A DNA stretch of 64,000 nt from NCBI RefSeq assembly GCF_001421325.1, contig NZ_LMJY01000001.1:441501-505500 (forward strand), in the 5' to 3' direction. Position 1 is the first letter of the stretch. Every line of letters starts with the position of its first letter. A program made the position numbers and the translations under genes. This DNA comes from Novosphingobium sp. Leaf2 (GTDB lineage: Bacteria > Pseudomonadota > Alphaproteobacteria > Sphingomonadales > Sphingomonadaceae). This document shows positions 20,500 to 29,957 of this stretch, piece by piece. The notes under the pieces are model-generated. The model was not told the DNA's origin and searched no databases. It saw only the letters and a program-made list of their open reading frames with translations.

Positions 20500-23400
20500 T
20501 TAAACGGCTGCGGCGAGCAATGCCTCCGCCCCGCCCAGATCCACGCTCACCAGGCGCGATACGCCCGGCTCCACCATCGTCACTCCGAACAGGCGATGCA
20601 TCCGACTCATCGTGACCGCGTTGTGCGTGACCACCAGATAGCGGGTATCGGTCTCCTGCGTCATCGCTTCCAGCAGGTCGCAGAACCGCTCGATATTGGC
20701 ATCGTCCAGCGGCGCATCCACTTCGTCGAGCACGCATAGCGGCGCCGGATTGGTCAGGAACAGGCCGAAAATCAACGCCACTGCGGTCAACGCCTGCTCG
20801 CCGCCGGACAGCAGCGTCAGCGATTGCAGGCGCTTACCCGGCGGCTGGGCATAGATTTCCAAGCCCGCTTCCAGCGGATCGTCCGAATCGACCAGCGCCA
20901 GATGCGCCTGTCCGCCTTGGAACAGCCGGGTGAACAGGCGGCGGAAATGGCCGTCGACCGCCTCGAACGCGGCACGCAGACGTTCACGCCCTTCGCGGTT
21001 GAGGTTACCGATTGATCCGCGCAGGCGATTCACAGCCTCCGTCAGTTCGGTCTTTTCCGCCACGTTGAGGCCAAGCTGGCTTTCCGCTTCGGCCAGTTCC
21101 TGCGCCGCGATCAGGTTGACCGGGCCGATCCGTTCACGCTCGCCCGTCAGCCGGTCCATCGCGGTTGCCTCGCCCTCCGCATTGCCGACCTCGGCTTCGG
21201 CGAAGGCAAAGCGTTCGGGCAACAGCGGCGGTGGGCACTGGAAGCGCTCGCCCGAAATCCGGCTCGTTTCCACGCGCCGCGCGTCTTCGTTTTCGGCGCG
21301 CGCGGCGGCCCCGGCCCGCACTTCGCGCGCGGACGCCAGCGTTTCCTGCGCTAGCGCCAAGGCCGCGTCAGCGCGGGCGGCAGTGTCCGTCCCAGCCAGC
21401 AGTGCGGCCTCTGCGGCGGCCAGTTCCCCAGCCAGTCGCACGCGGACTGCGTCACCCTCCTCGATCTGGGCCAAAAGCGCGGGGGGCTTGGCGGCGACCC
21501 CGGCGCGTTCGGCTTCGATCTCTTCCAGTCTGCCGCCCATCTGCGCCAGCCGGTTGGCGGCATCGCCGGAGCGGGCCTGCCAGCCCCGAATGTCTGCGCG
21601 CTGGGTGGTGGTGCGTTCGCGCGCGACAGCCAGCGCCTGATCGTGACCGGCAAGCGCGGCAATCGCATGTTGCAGGGCAGAGCGCGCTTCCACATGCGCC
21701 TGCTGCGCGGCCTGCAGCCCCGCGCGGCCCGCCGCCGGGTCGGGGAGAGCGCTGCGCTTGCCTTCGGCGGCGGTGACTTCAGCGTCTGCAGCGGTGCGTT
21801 GCTCCATTGCCTGCACCAGCGCGGCGTCCAGTTCGGCGCGGCGGGCTTGTAGGCGCGTGCGGGCATCCTCCGCCTGATCGACTGCCCGCAGCGCGGTGCG
21901 CTCGGCCTGTGCCGCATCGGCGATCGCGTGTTCGGCGGCAAGCAGTCGCGCGGCGATCGCCGCCAGATCGCTCTGGACCGCGCCCTGCCCGGCTTCCGCC
22001 TCTATTACTGCGGCACGCAGCGCGGGCAGGCGCGCATCCAGGTCGGCGAAGCGGTTTTCCGCCTCCAGCCGCGCCGCTTCCGCCGCGCCTTCACCGCGTG
22101 CCACGAAACCGTCCCAGCGGCGGAGCACGCCGGCGCGGGTTACCAGCCATTCGCCCGGCTTGAGCGCGCGCCCGTCGTCATCTTCGGCCGCGTGCACCAG
22201 CGCCAGCCGCGCGGCGAGCTCGGGCGGGCACTGCGTCACATGCATGGCCAGGCTGCCGCCGACCGCGGGCGGCACATCCGCCCCGGTCCAAAACCGACCC
22301 TCTGCGCCCGAAGCCGCGCCCAGCGGTGCCTTGGCGTCACGCCCCAGCACGGCGGCAACCGCGCGCTCGTATCCCGGCGCGGCGCGCACTGCATCGATGG
22401 CAACGGGCAACCCATGAGCGGCGTTGGCGCCCTTGGCGCGAGCGTCCCGATCCCGCAGCAGGGCCGCATGTTCCCGCTCGATGCCGGTCAGGTCGCCGCG
22501 CGCGCCGGCAAGCGCAGACGCGGCGGCGTCGCGCCCTGCCTGAAGCGCGGTTTTGCGCGCCTGCATTGCCTCCAGGCCGTCGCGCGATTCCGAAACCCGG
22601 CGCGCGGCCTCCCGCGCCGTGGCATGGGCGGCGGCGATGTCCGCATCGAGGATGGCGGCATCGGCGAGCGTGGCAATCTGCGCTTCGATTCGGGTAGCGT
22701 CCTGCGCCGCGCGGGCCTGCCGGCTGCGAGCTTGCGCCAGTTCCGCGTCGGCGATGCGCCATTCGGCTTCCACGCCGGCCTGCCGCGCGGTGGCTTGCGC
22801 AAGGTTAAGTTCGGCGGCGCGGCTGGCCTGTTCGGCCCCGTCCAGCGCATTGGCGAAGCGCGGGCGCAGGGCCTCGTCTGCGGCCAGCTGCGCTTCACCG
22901 GCTGCCAGTTCCCGCTCCAGCCGGGTGAGCGCTTCGGCCGCATCGCGCGTAAGGCGATCGGCATCGCGGCGGTCCTCTTCCAGCCGGGTGCGCTGGCGAT
23001 CCAGATCGGCCAGACGCTGCCGCGCGGAGTCCAGTTGGCTGTTCAGCGTGGCCATGCGGTGGCCTTGCGCGCTGGCGTCGTCGCGCCGGTCGGCCAGCGT
23101 ATCGCGCGCCTTGGCGAGACTTTGCGCGGCCTTGGCCTGCGCGTCCTGCGCGGTGGCGGCGGTGTGCTGGGCCGCGCTCACCCGCGCCTCAGCTGCCAAC
23201 GCATCCTTACGGGCGAGGTCTGCGGCAGCGGCGGCATCGCGCCAGCGGGCGAACACCAGCCGCGCTTCGGCGATCCGGATCTGGTCGGTCAGCGCGGTAT
23301 AGCGCTCCGCCTGCCGGGCCTGCCGGCGCAGAGCGAGCACCTGCTTGTCCAGCCCGGCCATGATGTCGTCCAGCCGCGCCAGATTGGCCTCGGTAGCGCG

Positions 23401-23940
23401 CAGGCGCTGTTCGGCATCGCGGCGGCGCACGTGCAGGCCGGCGATGCCGGCGGCTTCTTCCAGCATGGCGCGTCGTTCGGCAGGCTTGGCGGCAATGACA
23501 GCAGCGATACGGCCCTGGCTGACGAGAGCGGGGCTGTGCGCACCGGTGGCGGCATCGGCGAACGTGAGCGCCACGTCCCGCGCGCGCACATCGCGCCCGT
23601 TGATGCGATAGGCGCTGCCGGCCCCGCGCTCGATCCGGCGCACGACTTCCAGATCCTCACGCGTACCGTCCGCCCGTGCCGCTGTTTCGGCCTTGAGCAC
23701 CACTTCGGCGAAAGCGCGGGGCGGGCGCTTGTCAGTGCCGGCGAAGATCACATCTTCCATGCCACCGCCGCGCATCGACTTGGGTGAGCTTTCGCCCATG
23801 ACCCAGCGGATCGCTTCGAGCAGGTTGGACTTGCCGCAGCCGTTAGGCCCGACGACGCCCGTCAGCCCCGGCTCGATGCGCAGTTCGGCCGGCTCGACGA
23901 AGCTCTTGAACCCGCTGAGCTTGAGCCGGTGAATGCGCAT
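20500..23940 (-). CDS. smc: Chromosome segregation ATPase SMC
   Basis: 1146 aa, the usual SMC size. Walker A is GPNGCGKSNLLEAI (about 32-45). A long Ala/Arg/Glu-rich coiled coil follows to about 480, the hinge lies near 490-620 with the GLPVAIDAVRAAPGYE segment, and the return coil follows. At the C-terminus are the signature LLSGGEQALTAVAL and Walker B PLCVLDEVDAPLDD. SMC dimers organise and segregate chromosomes with ScpAB. It is downstream of two dsbA-like genes and the DciA-like gene, all on the minus strand. Confidence 0.97.
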   Translation of the reverse strand: MRIHRLKLSGFKSFVEPAELRIEPGLTGVVGPNGCGKSNLLEAIRWVMGESSPKSMRGGGMEDVIFAGTDKRPPRAFAEVVLKAETAARADGTREDLEVVRRIERGAGSAYRINGRDVRARDVALTFADAATGAHSPALVSQGRIAAVIAAKPAERRAMLEEAAGIAGLHVRRRDAEQRLRATEANLARLDDIMAGLDKQVLALRRQARQAERYTALTDQIRIAEARLVFARWRDAAAAADLARKDALAAEARVSAAQHTAATAQDAQAKAAQSLAKARDTLADRRDDASAQGHRMATLNSQLDSARQRLADLDRQRTRLEEDRRDADRLTRDAAEALTRLERELAAGEAQLAADEALRPRFANALDGAEQASRAAELNLAQATARQAGVEAEWRIADAELAQARSRQARAAQDATRIEAQIATLADAAILDADIAAAHATAREAARRVSESRDGLEAMQARKTALQAGRDAAASALAGARGDLTGIEREHAALLRDRDARAKGANAAHGLPVAIDAVRAAPGYERAVAAVLGRDAKAPLGAASGAEGRFWTGADVPPAVGGSLAMHVTQCPPELAARLALVHAAEDDDGRALKPGEWLVTRAGVLRRWDGFVARGEGAAEAARLEAENRFADLDARLPALRAAVIEAEAGQGAVQSDLAAIAARLLAAEHAIADAAQAERTALRAVDQAEDARTRLQARRAELDAALVQAMEQRTAADAEVTAAEGKRSALPDPAAGRAGLQAAQQAHVEARSALQHAIAALAGHDQALAVARERTTTQRADIRGWQARSGDAANRLAQMGGRLEEIEAERAGVAAKPPALLAQIEEGDAVRVRLAGELAAAEAALLAGTDTAARADAALALAQETLASAREVRAGAAARAENEDARRVETSRISGERFQCPPPLLPERFAFAEAEVGNAEGEATAMDRLTGERERIGPVNLIAAQELAEAESQLGLNVAEKTELTEAVNRLRGSIGNLNREGRERLRAAFEAVDGHFRRLFTRLFQGGQAHLALVDSDDPLEAGLEIYAQPPGKRLQSLTLLSGGEQALTAVALIFGLFLTNPAPLCVLDEVDAPLDDANIERFCDLLEAMTQETDTRYLVVTHNAVTMSRMHRLFGVTMVEPGVSRLVSVDLGGAEALLAAAV

Positions 23941-23960
23941 CGGATGCCGTCAGCGCCGCA

Positions 23961-24722
23961 TCAGCGCGCGCCGGCCTGCTGCAGCTTGGCTTCCAGTTCC
24001 TTCCACTCCATCGAGCCGACGTTGTTGCCGTTGATGATGAAGGTGGGCGTGCCGGTGACGTTGAAGGTGTCCGACGCCTTCTGCGTCTGGTCGGCCAGAG
24101 CCTTGGCCTTGGCGACATCGGAAAGGCATGCGTTCGCCTGATCGCGGGCGATCCCGCGCGAAGCGAAGAACTCGCTCATGCCGGATGCTTGCGCAATCGC
24201 GGGAAGCTGCTGGGCCTTGGGCATCGCGTCGATCGCGGCCAACTGCTTCTGGTTAGCTTGCAGGTTCTCGAACATCTTGGGCTGCCAGGCCCAGAACTGT
24301 TCGCTCAGCGGGATGACGGCTTCGGTAGCTCCGCAGGTGGCGAGCAGCGTTGCCGGCACGTCCAGCGCATTGAGCATGAAATAGCGCAGTTCATAGCTGA
24401 CGCGGCCGCTGGCGACGTAATCATCGCGCATCTTGGCGTAGCTTTCCTGCGCGAAAGCCGCGCAGTGCGAACAGCTCAGCGCGCCGAATTCCACCAGCTT
24501 GATCGGCGCATCCGGGTTGCCGATGCGGTAGCCGCCTTCCGGCGTTTTCACCAGCACGTCGGCCCAGGACTTGCCCGCAGGCGGTGCGATCTTGCCGATC
24601 GGCGCGCCCGACGTGGTTGCAGTCGCGCTCGTCTCGTCCTTCTTGCCGCAGGCGGCAAGGCCCAGCGCAAGCGGCACGGCAACCATGCCAAGAACAACCG
24701 AACGGAGGGAATTGCGGATCAT
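23961..24722 (-). CDS. DsbA-family thioredoxin-fold lipoprotein
   Basis: 253 aa. Lipoprotein signal with lipobox GLAACGKKDE (Cys about 25). The thioredoxin-fold active site is CSHC within GALSCSHCAAFAQES (about residue 80), and the cis-Pro loop is TGTPTFIINGNNV. It should act in the periplasm as a disulfide oxidoreductase attached to a membrane. It lies 20 bp upstream of smc. Similar to its neighbour at 24833 but with a different active site and membrane anchor, so the two are paralogues with probably different roles. Confidence 0.9.
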   Translation of the reverse strand: MIRNSLRSVVLGMVAVPLALGLAACGKKDETSATATTSGAPIGKIAPPAGKSWADVLVKTPEGGYRIGNPDAPIKLVEFGALSCSHCAAFAQESYAKMRDDYVASGRVSYELRYFMLNALDVPATLLATCGATEAVIPLSEQFWAWQPKMFENLQANQKQLAAIDAMPKAQQLPAIAQASGMSEFFASRGIARDQANACLSDVAKAKALADQTQKASDTFNVTGTPTFIINGNNVGSMEWKELEAKLQQAGAR

Positions 24723-24832
24723 GCGTTGCGAATCCTTCGCGTGGAGATGTGAATGAAACAGCTAGACCAAGCCGTTACCAAGGCAAAGCGCCCGCGTTGC
24801 ATCCCGCGCGGCGTATTCCACAGGCGCAGGCT

Positions 24833-25570
24833 TCAGGTGCTGCCTTCGCGCTGCTCGGCCATCTTGTCGGTGATCGCCTTGGAGACCGATTCCCAGTCAT
24901 GCCCGTCAAGGACCTCGCCGTTCAGCGTAAAGCTGGGGGTGGACGTCAGCCCTAGCGACTGCACTTCGGTTTGCTGCGCCTTGAGCTTGGCGAGTATGGC
25001 CTTGTCACCCAGGCAGGCATCGGCTTGCGCGCGGGTGATGCCCCAGGTTGCCATCTTGTCGTAAAGCCCAAGATCGGCGGCCATCGCGCGCATGCGCTGC
25101 GGCGGCTCGCCCTGATACCAGCGCTTCTGCTGCTCCGCGCTGAACTTCACCGCGGTGCCCAGCCACTGGTCCTGCGAGGCGAAGAACGCGTTGTTGCGCA
25201 CGAAAAAGCGCTTGGGATCGCCGCAATTGGTCAGCATCGCCACGGTCATGTCGATGGGATTGCGCAGCAGGTTGACCACGGTCACCGAGATCTGCCCCTT
25301 GGGGATCAGCGTCATGCGCAGGACCGGCTCGGATTCCTTGGTGAAATGCGCGCAATGCGGGCAGGTGTAGCTGACGTATTCTACCAGTTTGAGCGGCGCA
25401 TCCGGGTTGCCCAGGCGATGGCCGCCGTTCGCGGTGACCGCCGTTACGCCGATCCAGTTCACGCCGCGCGCTGCCGGCGCGTGCTTTGGCGCGGCGGCGA
25501 TGCTTGCCACGGCGCAGGCGGCAAGGGCGGTGATGCGCAGCGCGGTCTTCATACGGGCATGGATCCTCAT
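24833..25570 (-). CDS. DsbA-family thiol:disulfide oxidoreductase
   Basis: 245 aa. A signal peptide (about 1-27, ending SIAAA) precedes a DsbA fold with active site CPHC in SYTCPHCAHFTKE (about 73) and a cis-Pro segment LTSTPSFTLNGEV. Start 25570 is chosen because AGGA lies 6 bp before it and it overlaps the DciA-like stop as ATGA; the ATG at 25552 is possible. It resembles the DsbA-like proteins regularly found between DUF721 and smc in sphingomonads. Confidence 0.9.
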   Translation of the reverse strand: MRIHARMKTALRITALAACAVASIAAAPKHAPAARGVNWIGVTAVTANGGHRLGNPDAPLKLVEYVSYTCPHCAHFTKESEPVLRMTLIPKGQISVTVVNLLRNPIDMTVAMLTNCGDPKRFFVRNNAFFASQDQWLGTAVKFSAEQQKRWYQGEPPQRMRAMAADLGLYDKMATWGITRAQADACLGDKAILAKLKAQQTEVQSLGLTSTPSFTLNGEVLDGHDWESVSKAITDKMAEQREGST

Positions 25571-26139
25571 GTCGTGTCCTGGCCTTCCTGGTCTAGCATG
25601 GCGCGGGCCAGCGATTCCAGCACCGCACGCAGTTCCGGGTCGCCTATATCCCGCAGCGATTCGCCCAGTTCGATTGGCACGGGCTTGAGCGACGGGGGCG
25701 CGCTGCGCGGGGCTGTGGATGGCGGGGGCTTAACCTCGCCTTGCCGAAGTTTGACCCGCGCCACCGCGTTATAGCCGAAGAAGCGGTTCACCCGGGCCAT
25801 GATTTCGGGGATCACGTGCTGGATCATCGGCGCATGCGCGGCCACGACGACGAGCTGCAGGATGCCATCGCTTTTCTCGCCAGGCGGGAAGCGGATCGAT
25901 TCGGGCGAGCAGACCCGGGCATGGCGCGCGCCGACAATTTCCGGCCAGCGCGATACCACGCTGGACTGTACGAAACCGAAGCGGCGAAAGGCGGTGCGCC
26001 CCACTTCCGGCATCAGGTCTGAAATCTGGCGGGCCGGCCCGCCGCGCGCCCGCTCGAACGGCTTGGCCGGGGCCTTGCCCGCTGCCGCCTTGCGAGGCTT
26101 GGCACGATCGCCAGCCGGTTTGTCGATGTCCCGTTCCAT
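25567..26139 (-). CDS. DUF721 (DciA-like) protein
   Basis: 190 aa. A basic, Lys/Ala/Pro-rich N-terminal tail (about 1-35) is followed by the DUF721 domain (about 45-130) with SSVVSRWPEIVGARHARVC and QLVVVAAHAPMIQHV. DciA proteins load the replicative helicase DnaB in bacteria without DnaC; that role is known for the family, not shown here. Its stop overlaps the next dsbA-like start (ATGA), and it is divergent from mutY with a spacing of about 30 bp. Confidence 0.85.
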   Translation of the reverse strand: MERDIDKPAGDRAKPRKAAAGKAPAKPFERARGGPARQISDLMPEVGRTAFRRFGFVQSSVVSRWPEIVGARHARVCSPESIRFPPGEKSDGILQLVVVAAHAPMIQHVIPEIMARVNRFFGYNAVARVKLRQGEVKPPPSTAPRSAPPSLKPVPIELGESLRDIGDPELRAVLESLARAMLDQEGQDTT

Positions 26140-26168
26140 TCCCGGCGGACCAATGCCATAGCCCGGTG

Positions 26169-27224
26169 ATGGACGCCAGTTCCGACATCGCGCTCGCCGC
26201 TCTTCTGCTTGACTGGTACGATCAGCATGCCCGCGATCTGCCGTGGCGCGCCCCGCCCGGCGCGCCTGCGCCCGATCCTTACTGGGTATGGCTGTCCGAG
26301 GTTATGCTGCAGCAGACCACGGTGGCGGCGGTGAAGGACTACTTTGCCCGTTTTACCGCCCGATGGCCCACGGTGGAGGTGCTGGCCAGTGCGGACGATG
26401 CCGACGTGATGGCCGCCTGGGCGGGGCTGGGCTATTACGCGCGCGCTCGCAACCTGCTGGCCTGCGCGCGTGAGGTGGCTGCGCGCGGGGGCGGCTTTCC
26501 CGATACCGAGGCGGAACTGCGCGCGCTGCCAGGGTTGGGCGCCTACACAGCCGCTGCGGTCGCCGCGATCGCTTTCGGGCGGCGGGCCGTGGTGGTGGAC
26601 GCCAACGTGGAGCGGGTGGTCTCCCGCCTGTTCGCCATCGAAGAACCGCTGCCCGGATCGCGCCCTGCCATCCGCGCCCGTGCCGATGCGATCACGCCCG
26701 ATCACCGCGCCGGTGACTTCGCGCAAGCGATGATGGACCTTGGCTCCACCATCTGCACATCGCGCGCGCCGCGCTGCCTGTTGTGTCCCATCGCCGGGCC
26801 ATGCGCGGGCCGGCAGACCGGCGATCCGGCGCGTTTCCCGGTGAAGGCCGCGAAGCAGGCCAAGGCCGTGCGGCAAGGCCGCGCCTTCTGGATCGAGCGG
26901 GACGGGCGCGAGGTGTGGCTGGTGCGCCGCAAGGGTAGCGGTCTGCTGGGCGGAATGCGCGCGCTGCCTGATGACGGCTGGGCCGCCCGCACCGATGGCA
27001 GCGAACAGCCTCCCGTGACCGGAGCATGGGTCGATGCCGGCAAGGTCGTTCATGCGTTCACCCACTTTGCGCTGGAACTGACACTGACGATCTATCGCGG
27101 CGAGAATTTGTCCGGCCTTTCGGACGGCGAATGGTGGCCGCTTGATCGGCTGGACGAGGCAGGCCTTCCCACCGTGTTCGCCAAGGCCGCGCGTCTGGCG
27201 CTGGCACATAAGGAGCCTGCATGA
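26169..27224 (+). CDS. mutY: A/G-specific adenine DNA glycosylase MutY
   Basis: 351 aa from the ATG at 26169 (a GTG directly before it is in frame). The HhH-GPD domain contains EVMLQQTTVAAV, the catalytic Glu region, and LPGLGAYTAAAVAAIAFG with the VVDANVERV Asp. The [4Fe-4S] cluster cysteines are CTSRAPRCLLCPIAGPC. The C-terminal NUDIX-like domain recognises 8-oxoG. The stop overlaps the next gene start by 4 bp (ATGA). Confidence 0.97.
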   Translation: MDASSDIALAALLLDWYDQHARDLPWRAPPGAPAPDPYWVWLSEVMLQQTTVAAVKDYFARFTARWPTVEVLASADDADVMAAWAGLGYYARARNLLACAREVAARGGGFPDTEAELRALPGLGAYTAAAVAAIAFGRRAVVVDANVERVVSRLFAIEEPLPGSRPAIRARADAITPDHRAGDFAQAMMDLGSTICTSRAPRCLLCPIAGPCAGRQTGDPARFPVKAAKQAKAVRQGRAFWIERDGREVWLVRRKGSGLLGGMRALPDDGWAARTDGSEQPPVTGAWVDAGKVVHAFTHFALELTLTIYRGENLSGLSDGEWWPLDRLDEAGLPTVFAKAARLALAHKEPA

Positions 27225-28522
27225 ACGCGCATCTGGATGCGGCGATCGACCGCCGCATGATCCTGCGGCTGGCGGCGGCGGCAGGCCTGTCCGCCACGCT
27301 GATGCCGCGCCTGGCGCTGGCTGCCTCGCAACCGGACGTGATGGCGCACGTGCGTGCGGTGATCGCGCGGTGGGTGGGGCCGGGCAAGTTTCCCGGCATG
27401 GTGGCCTCACTCGGCCTGCCTGGTCAGGACGCCGAGTTCGTGGCGCGCGGGTCCGAGGGGTTCAACGATTCCGATGCGGTTACGCCGGACAGCCTGTTTC
27501 GCATCTATTCGATGACCAAGCCGATCACCGCGATGGCGGCGATGGACCTTATCGCCAAGGGCAAGCTCGGCCTCGACCAGCCGGTGTCGGACATCCTGCC
27601 GGCCTACGCGCAGATGCAGGTGCAGGACACGTACGACGGTTCACTTACCGCACTGCATCCCGCGGCCCGGCCGATCACCATGCGCCACCTGATGACCCAT
27701 ACCTCGGGGATCGGCTATACCATCGTCCAGACCGGGCCGATCAAGACGCTGATGGAAAGCAAGGGTTTGGTCGCGGGCCAGATCAGCCGCATGAAACTGC
27801 CGGGCCTCACCGAAAACGCGCCGGTCAAGGGGCTGGCAGCCTTTGCCGACCGGCTGGCGCAAGTGCCGCTGGTCGCCGATCCGGGCACGCGGTTCAGCTA
27901 TTCGATGGGGCTGGACCTGATGGGCCGGGTGATCGAAGTGGTGACTGGCCGCGCGTTCGACGCGTATCTGGCCGAAACCATCCTTGGCCCGGCCGGGATG
28001 ACCAGCACGTGGTTCCAGGTTCCCGCATCGCAAGGCTTCCGGCTGACCACCAATTACGCGGCGGTGGGCGGGGTGCTGGTGCCGATCGATCCGGGCGATG
28101 CGTCGATCTTTCTGGACGAACCGCCGTTTCCGTTCGGCGGCGCGGGCCTCGTCAGCACGCCGCGCGATTATGACCGCTTCCTGCGCATGCTGGCGCAAGG
28201 CGGGGAGATCGACGGGCGGCGGGTGCTGCAGGCGCAGGCGGTGCGTGCCGGCACCGGCAACCTGCTGCCGCCGGGTGTCGTGATTTCGTCCGGTATCGGC
28301 AGCGGCGGCTTGTTCGGGGCCGGCGGGCGCGTAGGCGTTGGCGCGGAATACGGTATCTACGGCTGGGCCGGTGCGGCGGGTACGGTGGGCATGGTGGACA
28401 TGATCCACGGCCTGCGCTCCCAATTCTTCGCGCAGTTCATGCCGCCGGACGCCAATACCCTGCTACCCGAATTCCAGACGGCGTTAAAAGCGGACGTCAT
28501 GGCGCTGATGGAGAAACATTGA
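27221..28522 (+). CDS. Beta-lactamase-fold serine hydrolase (class C/esterase type)
   Basis: 433 aa. The N-terminus has a twin-arginine-like DRRMILRLAAAAGL segment, so export by Tat is possible. The SxxK motif is YSMTKPITAMAAM (about 92), the second motif is YSMG (about 225), and a HTSGIGY segment is typical of EstB/PBP4b-like esterases. Members hydrolyse esters or D-amino-acid peptides; a true beta-lactamase role is not implied. Translation is coupled to mutY (ATGA at 27221-27224). Confidence 0.87.
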   Translation: MNAHLDAAIDRRMILRLAAAAGLSATLMPRLALAASQPDVMAHVRAVIARWVGPGKFPGMVASLGLPGQDAEFVARGSEGFNDSDAVTPDSLFRIYSMTKPITAMAAMDLIAKGKLGLDQPVSDILPAYAQMQVQDTYDGSLTALHPAARPITMRHLMTHTSGIGYTIVQTGPIKTLMESKGLVAGQISRMKLPGLTENAPVKGLAAFADRLAQVPLVADPGTRFSYSMGLDLMGRVIEVVTGRAFDAYLAETILGPAGMTSTWFQVPASQGFRLTTNYAAVGGVLVPIDPGDASIFLDEPPFPFGGAGLVSTPRDYDRFLRMLAQGGEIDGRRVLQAQAVRAGTGNLLPPGVVISSGIGSGGLFGAGGRVGVGAEYGIYGWAGAAGTVGMVDMIHGLRSQFFAQFMPPDANTLLPEFQTALKADVMALMEKH

Positions 28523-28523
28523 C

Positions 28524-29432
28524 GTGCTGAAGACCCCCGTGGCCCCGATCGCCTTTGCCGGATCGATGATCGACCGCGCCGATCACATACGCAACGATCC
28601 CCAAGCCATCGCCGCGCTGATGAGCGGCGATGGCCGTCTGCTGCGGCTGGATGGGCTGGACCCGGTGCTGACCGTGGACAACCAGCTGGACTGGGGCACG
28701 ATCGCTGACGCCGGGCCGGATGCGGAACTGGTGTTTCTGGGCATCGACGAAAGCGGGCGCGGGTGCTTCGCCGCTGTGCCGCCTGTCACCCCCACAGGCG
28801 GGCCGCACGCCGGCCCGGCAAGCTGGAACGCGATGAGCGTTCTGGCACCGCCAGAGCTTGCCGCATACGGCGGCGCGCGGGCGCTGGTGGGCTGGCATGC
28901 GCGGCATCGCTTCTGCGCGGTGTGCGGGCATCCCACGGTGCTGGCAAAGGGCGGCTGGCAACGCTCGTGCACCAACCTGTCCTGCGCGAGCGAGCATTTC
29001 CCGCGCGTCGATCCCGTCACGATCATGACCGTGGAGCATGGGGGCAAGCTGCTGCTGGGCCGTCAGCCACGGTTTCCGGCGGGGCGATACTCAGCGCTGG
29101 CCGGGTTCGTCGAGCCGGGCGAGACGGTGGAAGAGGCCGTCGCGCGTGAAGTTTTCGAGGAAGCGGGCGTGCGGGTGCGCGATGTGGTCTACGTCGCCAG
29201 CCAGCCGTGGCCGTTCCCGTCCTCGCTGATGATCGCCTGCCACGCCGTTGCCGACAATGGAGCCATCACCATCGACGCCACCGAGCTGGACGATGCGCGC
29301 TGGTTCACGCGCGACGAGGTGGCGGACGCCATGGACGCCGTGAAAACCGGCGGGCAGGGCCACGCGTTTGGCGCTCCGCCTCCGTATGCGGTGGCGCATG
29401 TGCTGCTGCGCTGGTGGCTGGATCGCGGGTGA
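28524..29432 (+). CDS. nudC: NAD(+) diphosphatase NudC
   Basis: 302 aa with a GTG start 1 bp after the preceding stop. The zinc ribbon has CAVCG and a second Cys pair (CTNLSC). The Nudix box is GFVEPGETVEEAVAREVFEEAGV (split here from the longer context), followed by the NADH-pyrophosphatase signature SQPWPFPSSLM. The enzyme cleaves NAD(H) and removes NAD caps from RNA. It is the last gene of the mutY - serine hydrolase - nudC run. Confidence 0.95.
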   Translation: MLKTPVAPIAFAGSMIDRADHIRNDPQAIAALMSGDGRLLRLDGLDPVLTVDNQLDWGTIADAGPDAELVFLGIDESGRGCFAAVPPVTPTGGPHAGPASWNAMSVLAPPELAAYGGARALVGWHARHRFCAVCGHPTVLAKGGWQRSCTNLSCASEHFPRVDPVTIMTVEHGGKLLLGRQPRFPAGRYSALAGFVEPGETVEEAVAREVFEEAGVRVRDVVYVASQPWPFPSSLMIACHAVADNGAITIDATELDDARWFTRDEVADAMDAVKTGGQGHAFGAPPPYAVAHVLLRWWLDRG

Positions 29433-29447
29433 GATCGCCCGCCCCAG

Positions 29448-29888
29448 TCAGTCGTGCCGCTGCGACGGGCTGTCGAGGGGCAACGTAGGGGGTTGGTGAA
29501 ACGGGACGGGGCGGCAACTGGCCGATGCGTTCCTGACGATCGGGCCGATCATGCCCACCCTGTAGACCTGGTGATCTGTCAGCAGCATCTTGTGCGCATC
29601 GAATGTGATGCGACGGACCTGTCCGGCCCGGTTGAGGTTCGCCAGTATCAGGGGATCGGATCGGGCATCGCTGATCGCGAACGTCTGGGCCGGCCCGCAC
29701 GGGCCATAGCAGTAATATCCGGTGATCAGGTCCGCGCTGAAGGTCAGAGTGTAAGGCAGGGTCCTGCCCGGCTGATCGCCCACCTTGAGCGTTTCTGTGC
29801 CTGTGCATACCTCGCCGAAAGTGTCAGCGGCCTGCGCGGCCCCGGGTATCAATGCAAACAGCGCACAGGCGATGGCGGCACGTTTCAT
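29448..29888 (-). CDS. Secreted protein of unknown function
   Basis: 146 aa from the ATG at 29888. A signal peptide MKRAAIACALFALIPGAAQA is cleaved before ADTFGEV. The mature domain has four Cys (VCTGTE, YYCYGPCG, ASCRP) that could form disulfides, and alternating hydrophobic strands suggesting a small beta-rich fold. I do not recognise a family. The codon-rich upstream extension to 29954 has no signal character and is rejected. It converges on nudC. Confidence 0.65.
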   Translation of the reverse strand: MKRAAIACALFALIPGAAQAADTFGEVCTGTETLKVGDQPGRTLPYTLTFSADLITGYYCYGPCGPAQTFAISDARSDPLILANLNRAGQVRRITFDAHKMLLTDHQVYRVGMIGPIVRNASASCRPVPFHQPPTLPLDSPSQRHD

Positions 29889-29957
29889 CCAAAACTCCGG
29901 CAATGAGCGGACTTCAGATCCTACCACCGGTTCGCTTCGCCGCCAGTGCAACAAAGG

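Noticed and set aside
21928..23787. A 619-codon plus-strand frame
   Set aside because: It is antisense to smc and has no family features.
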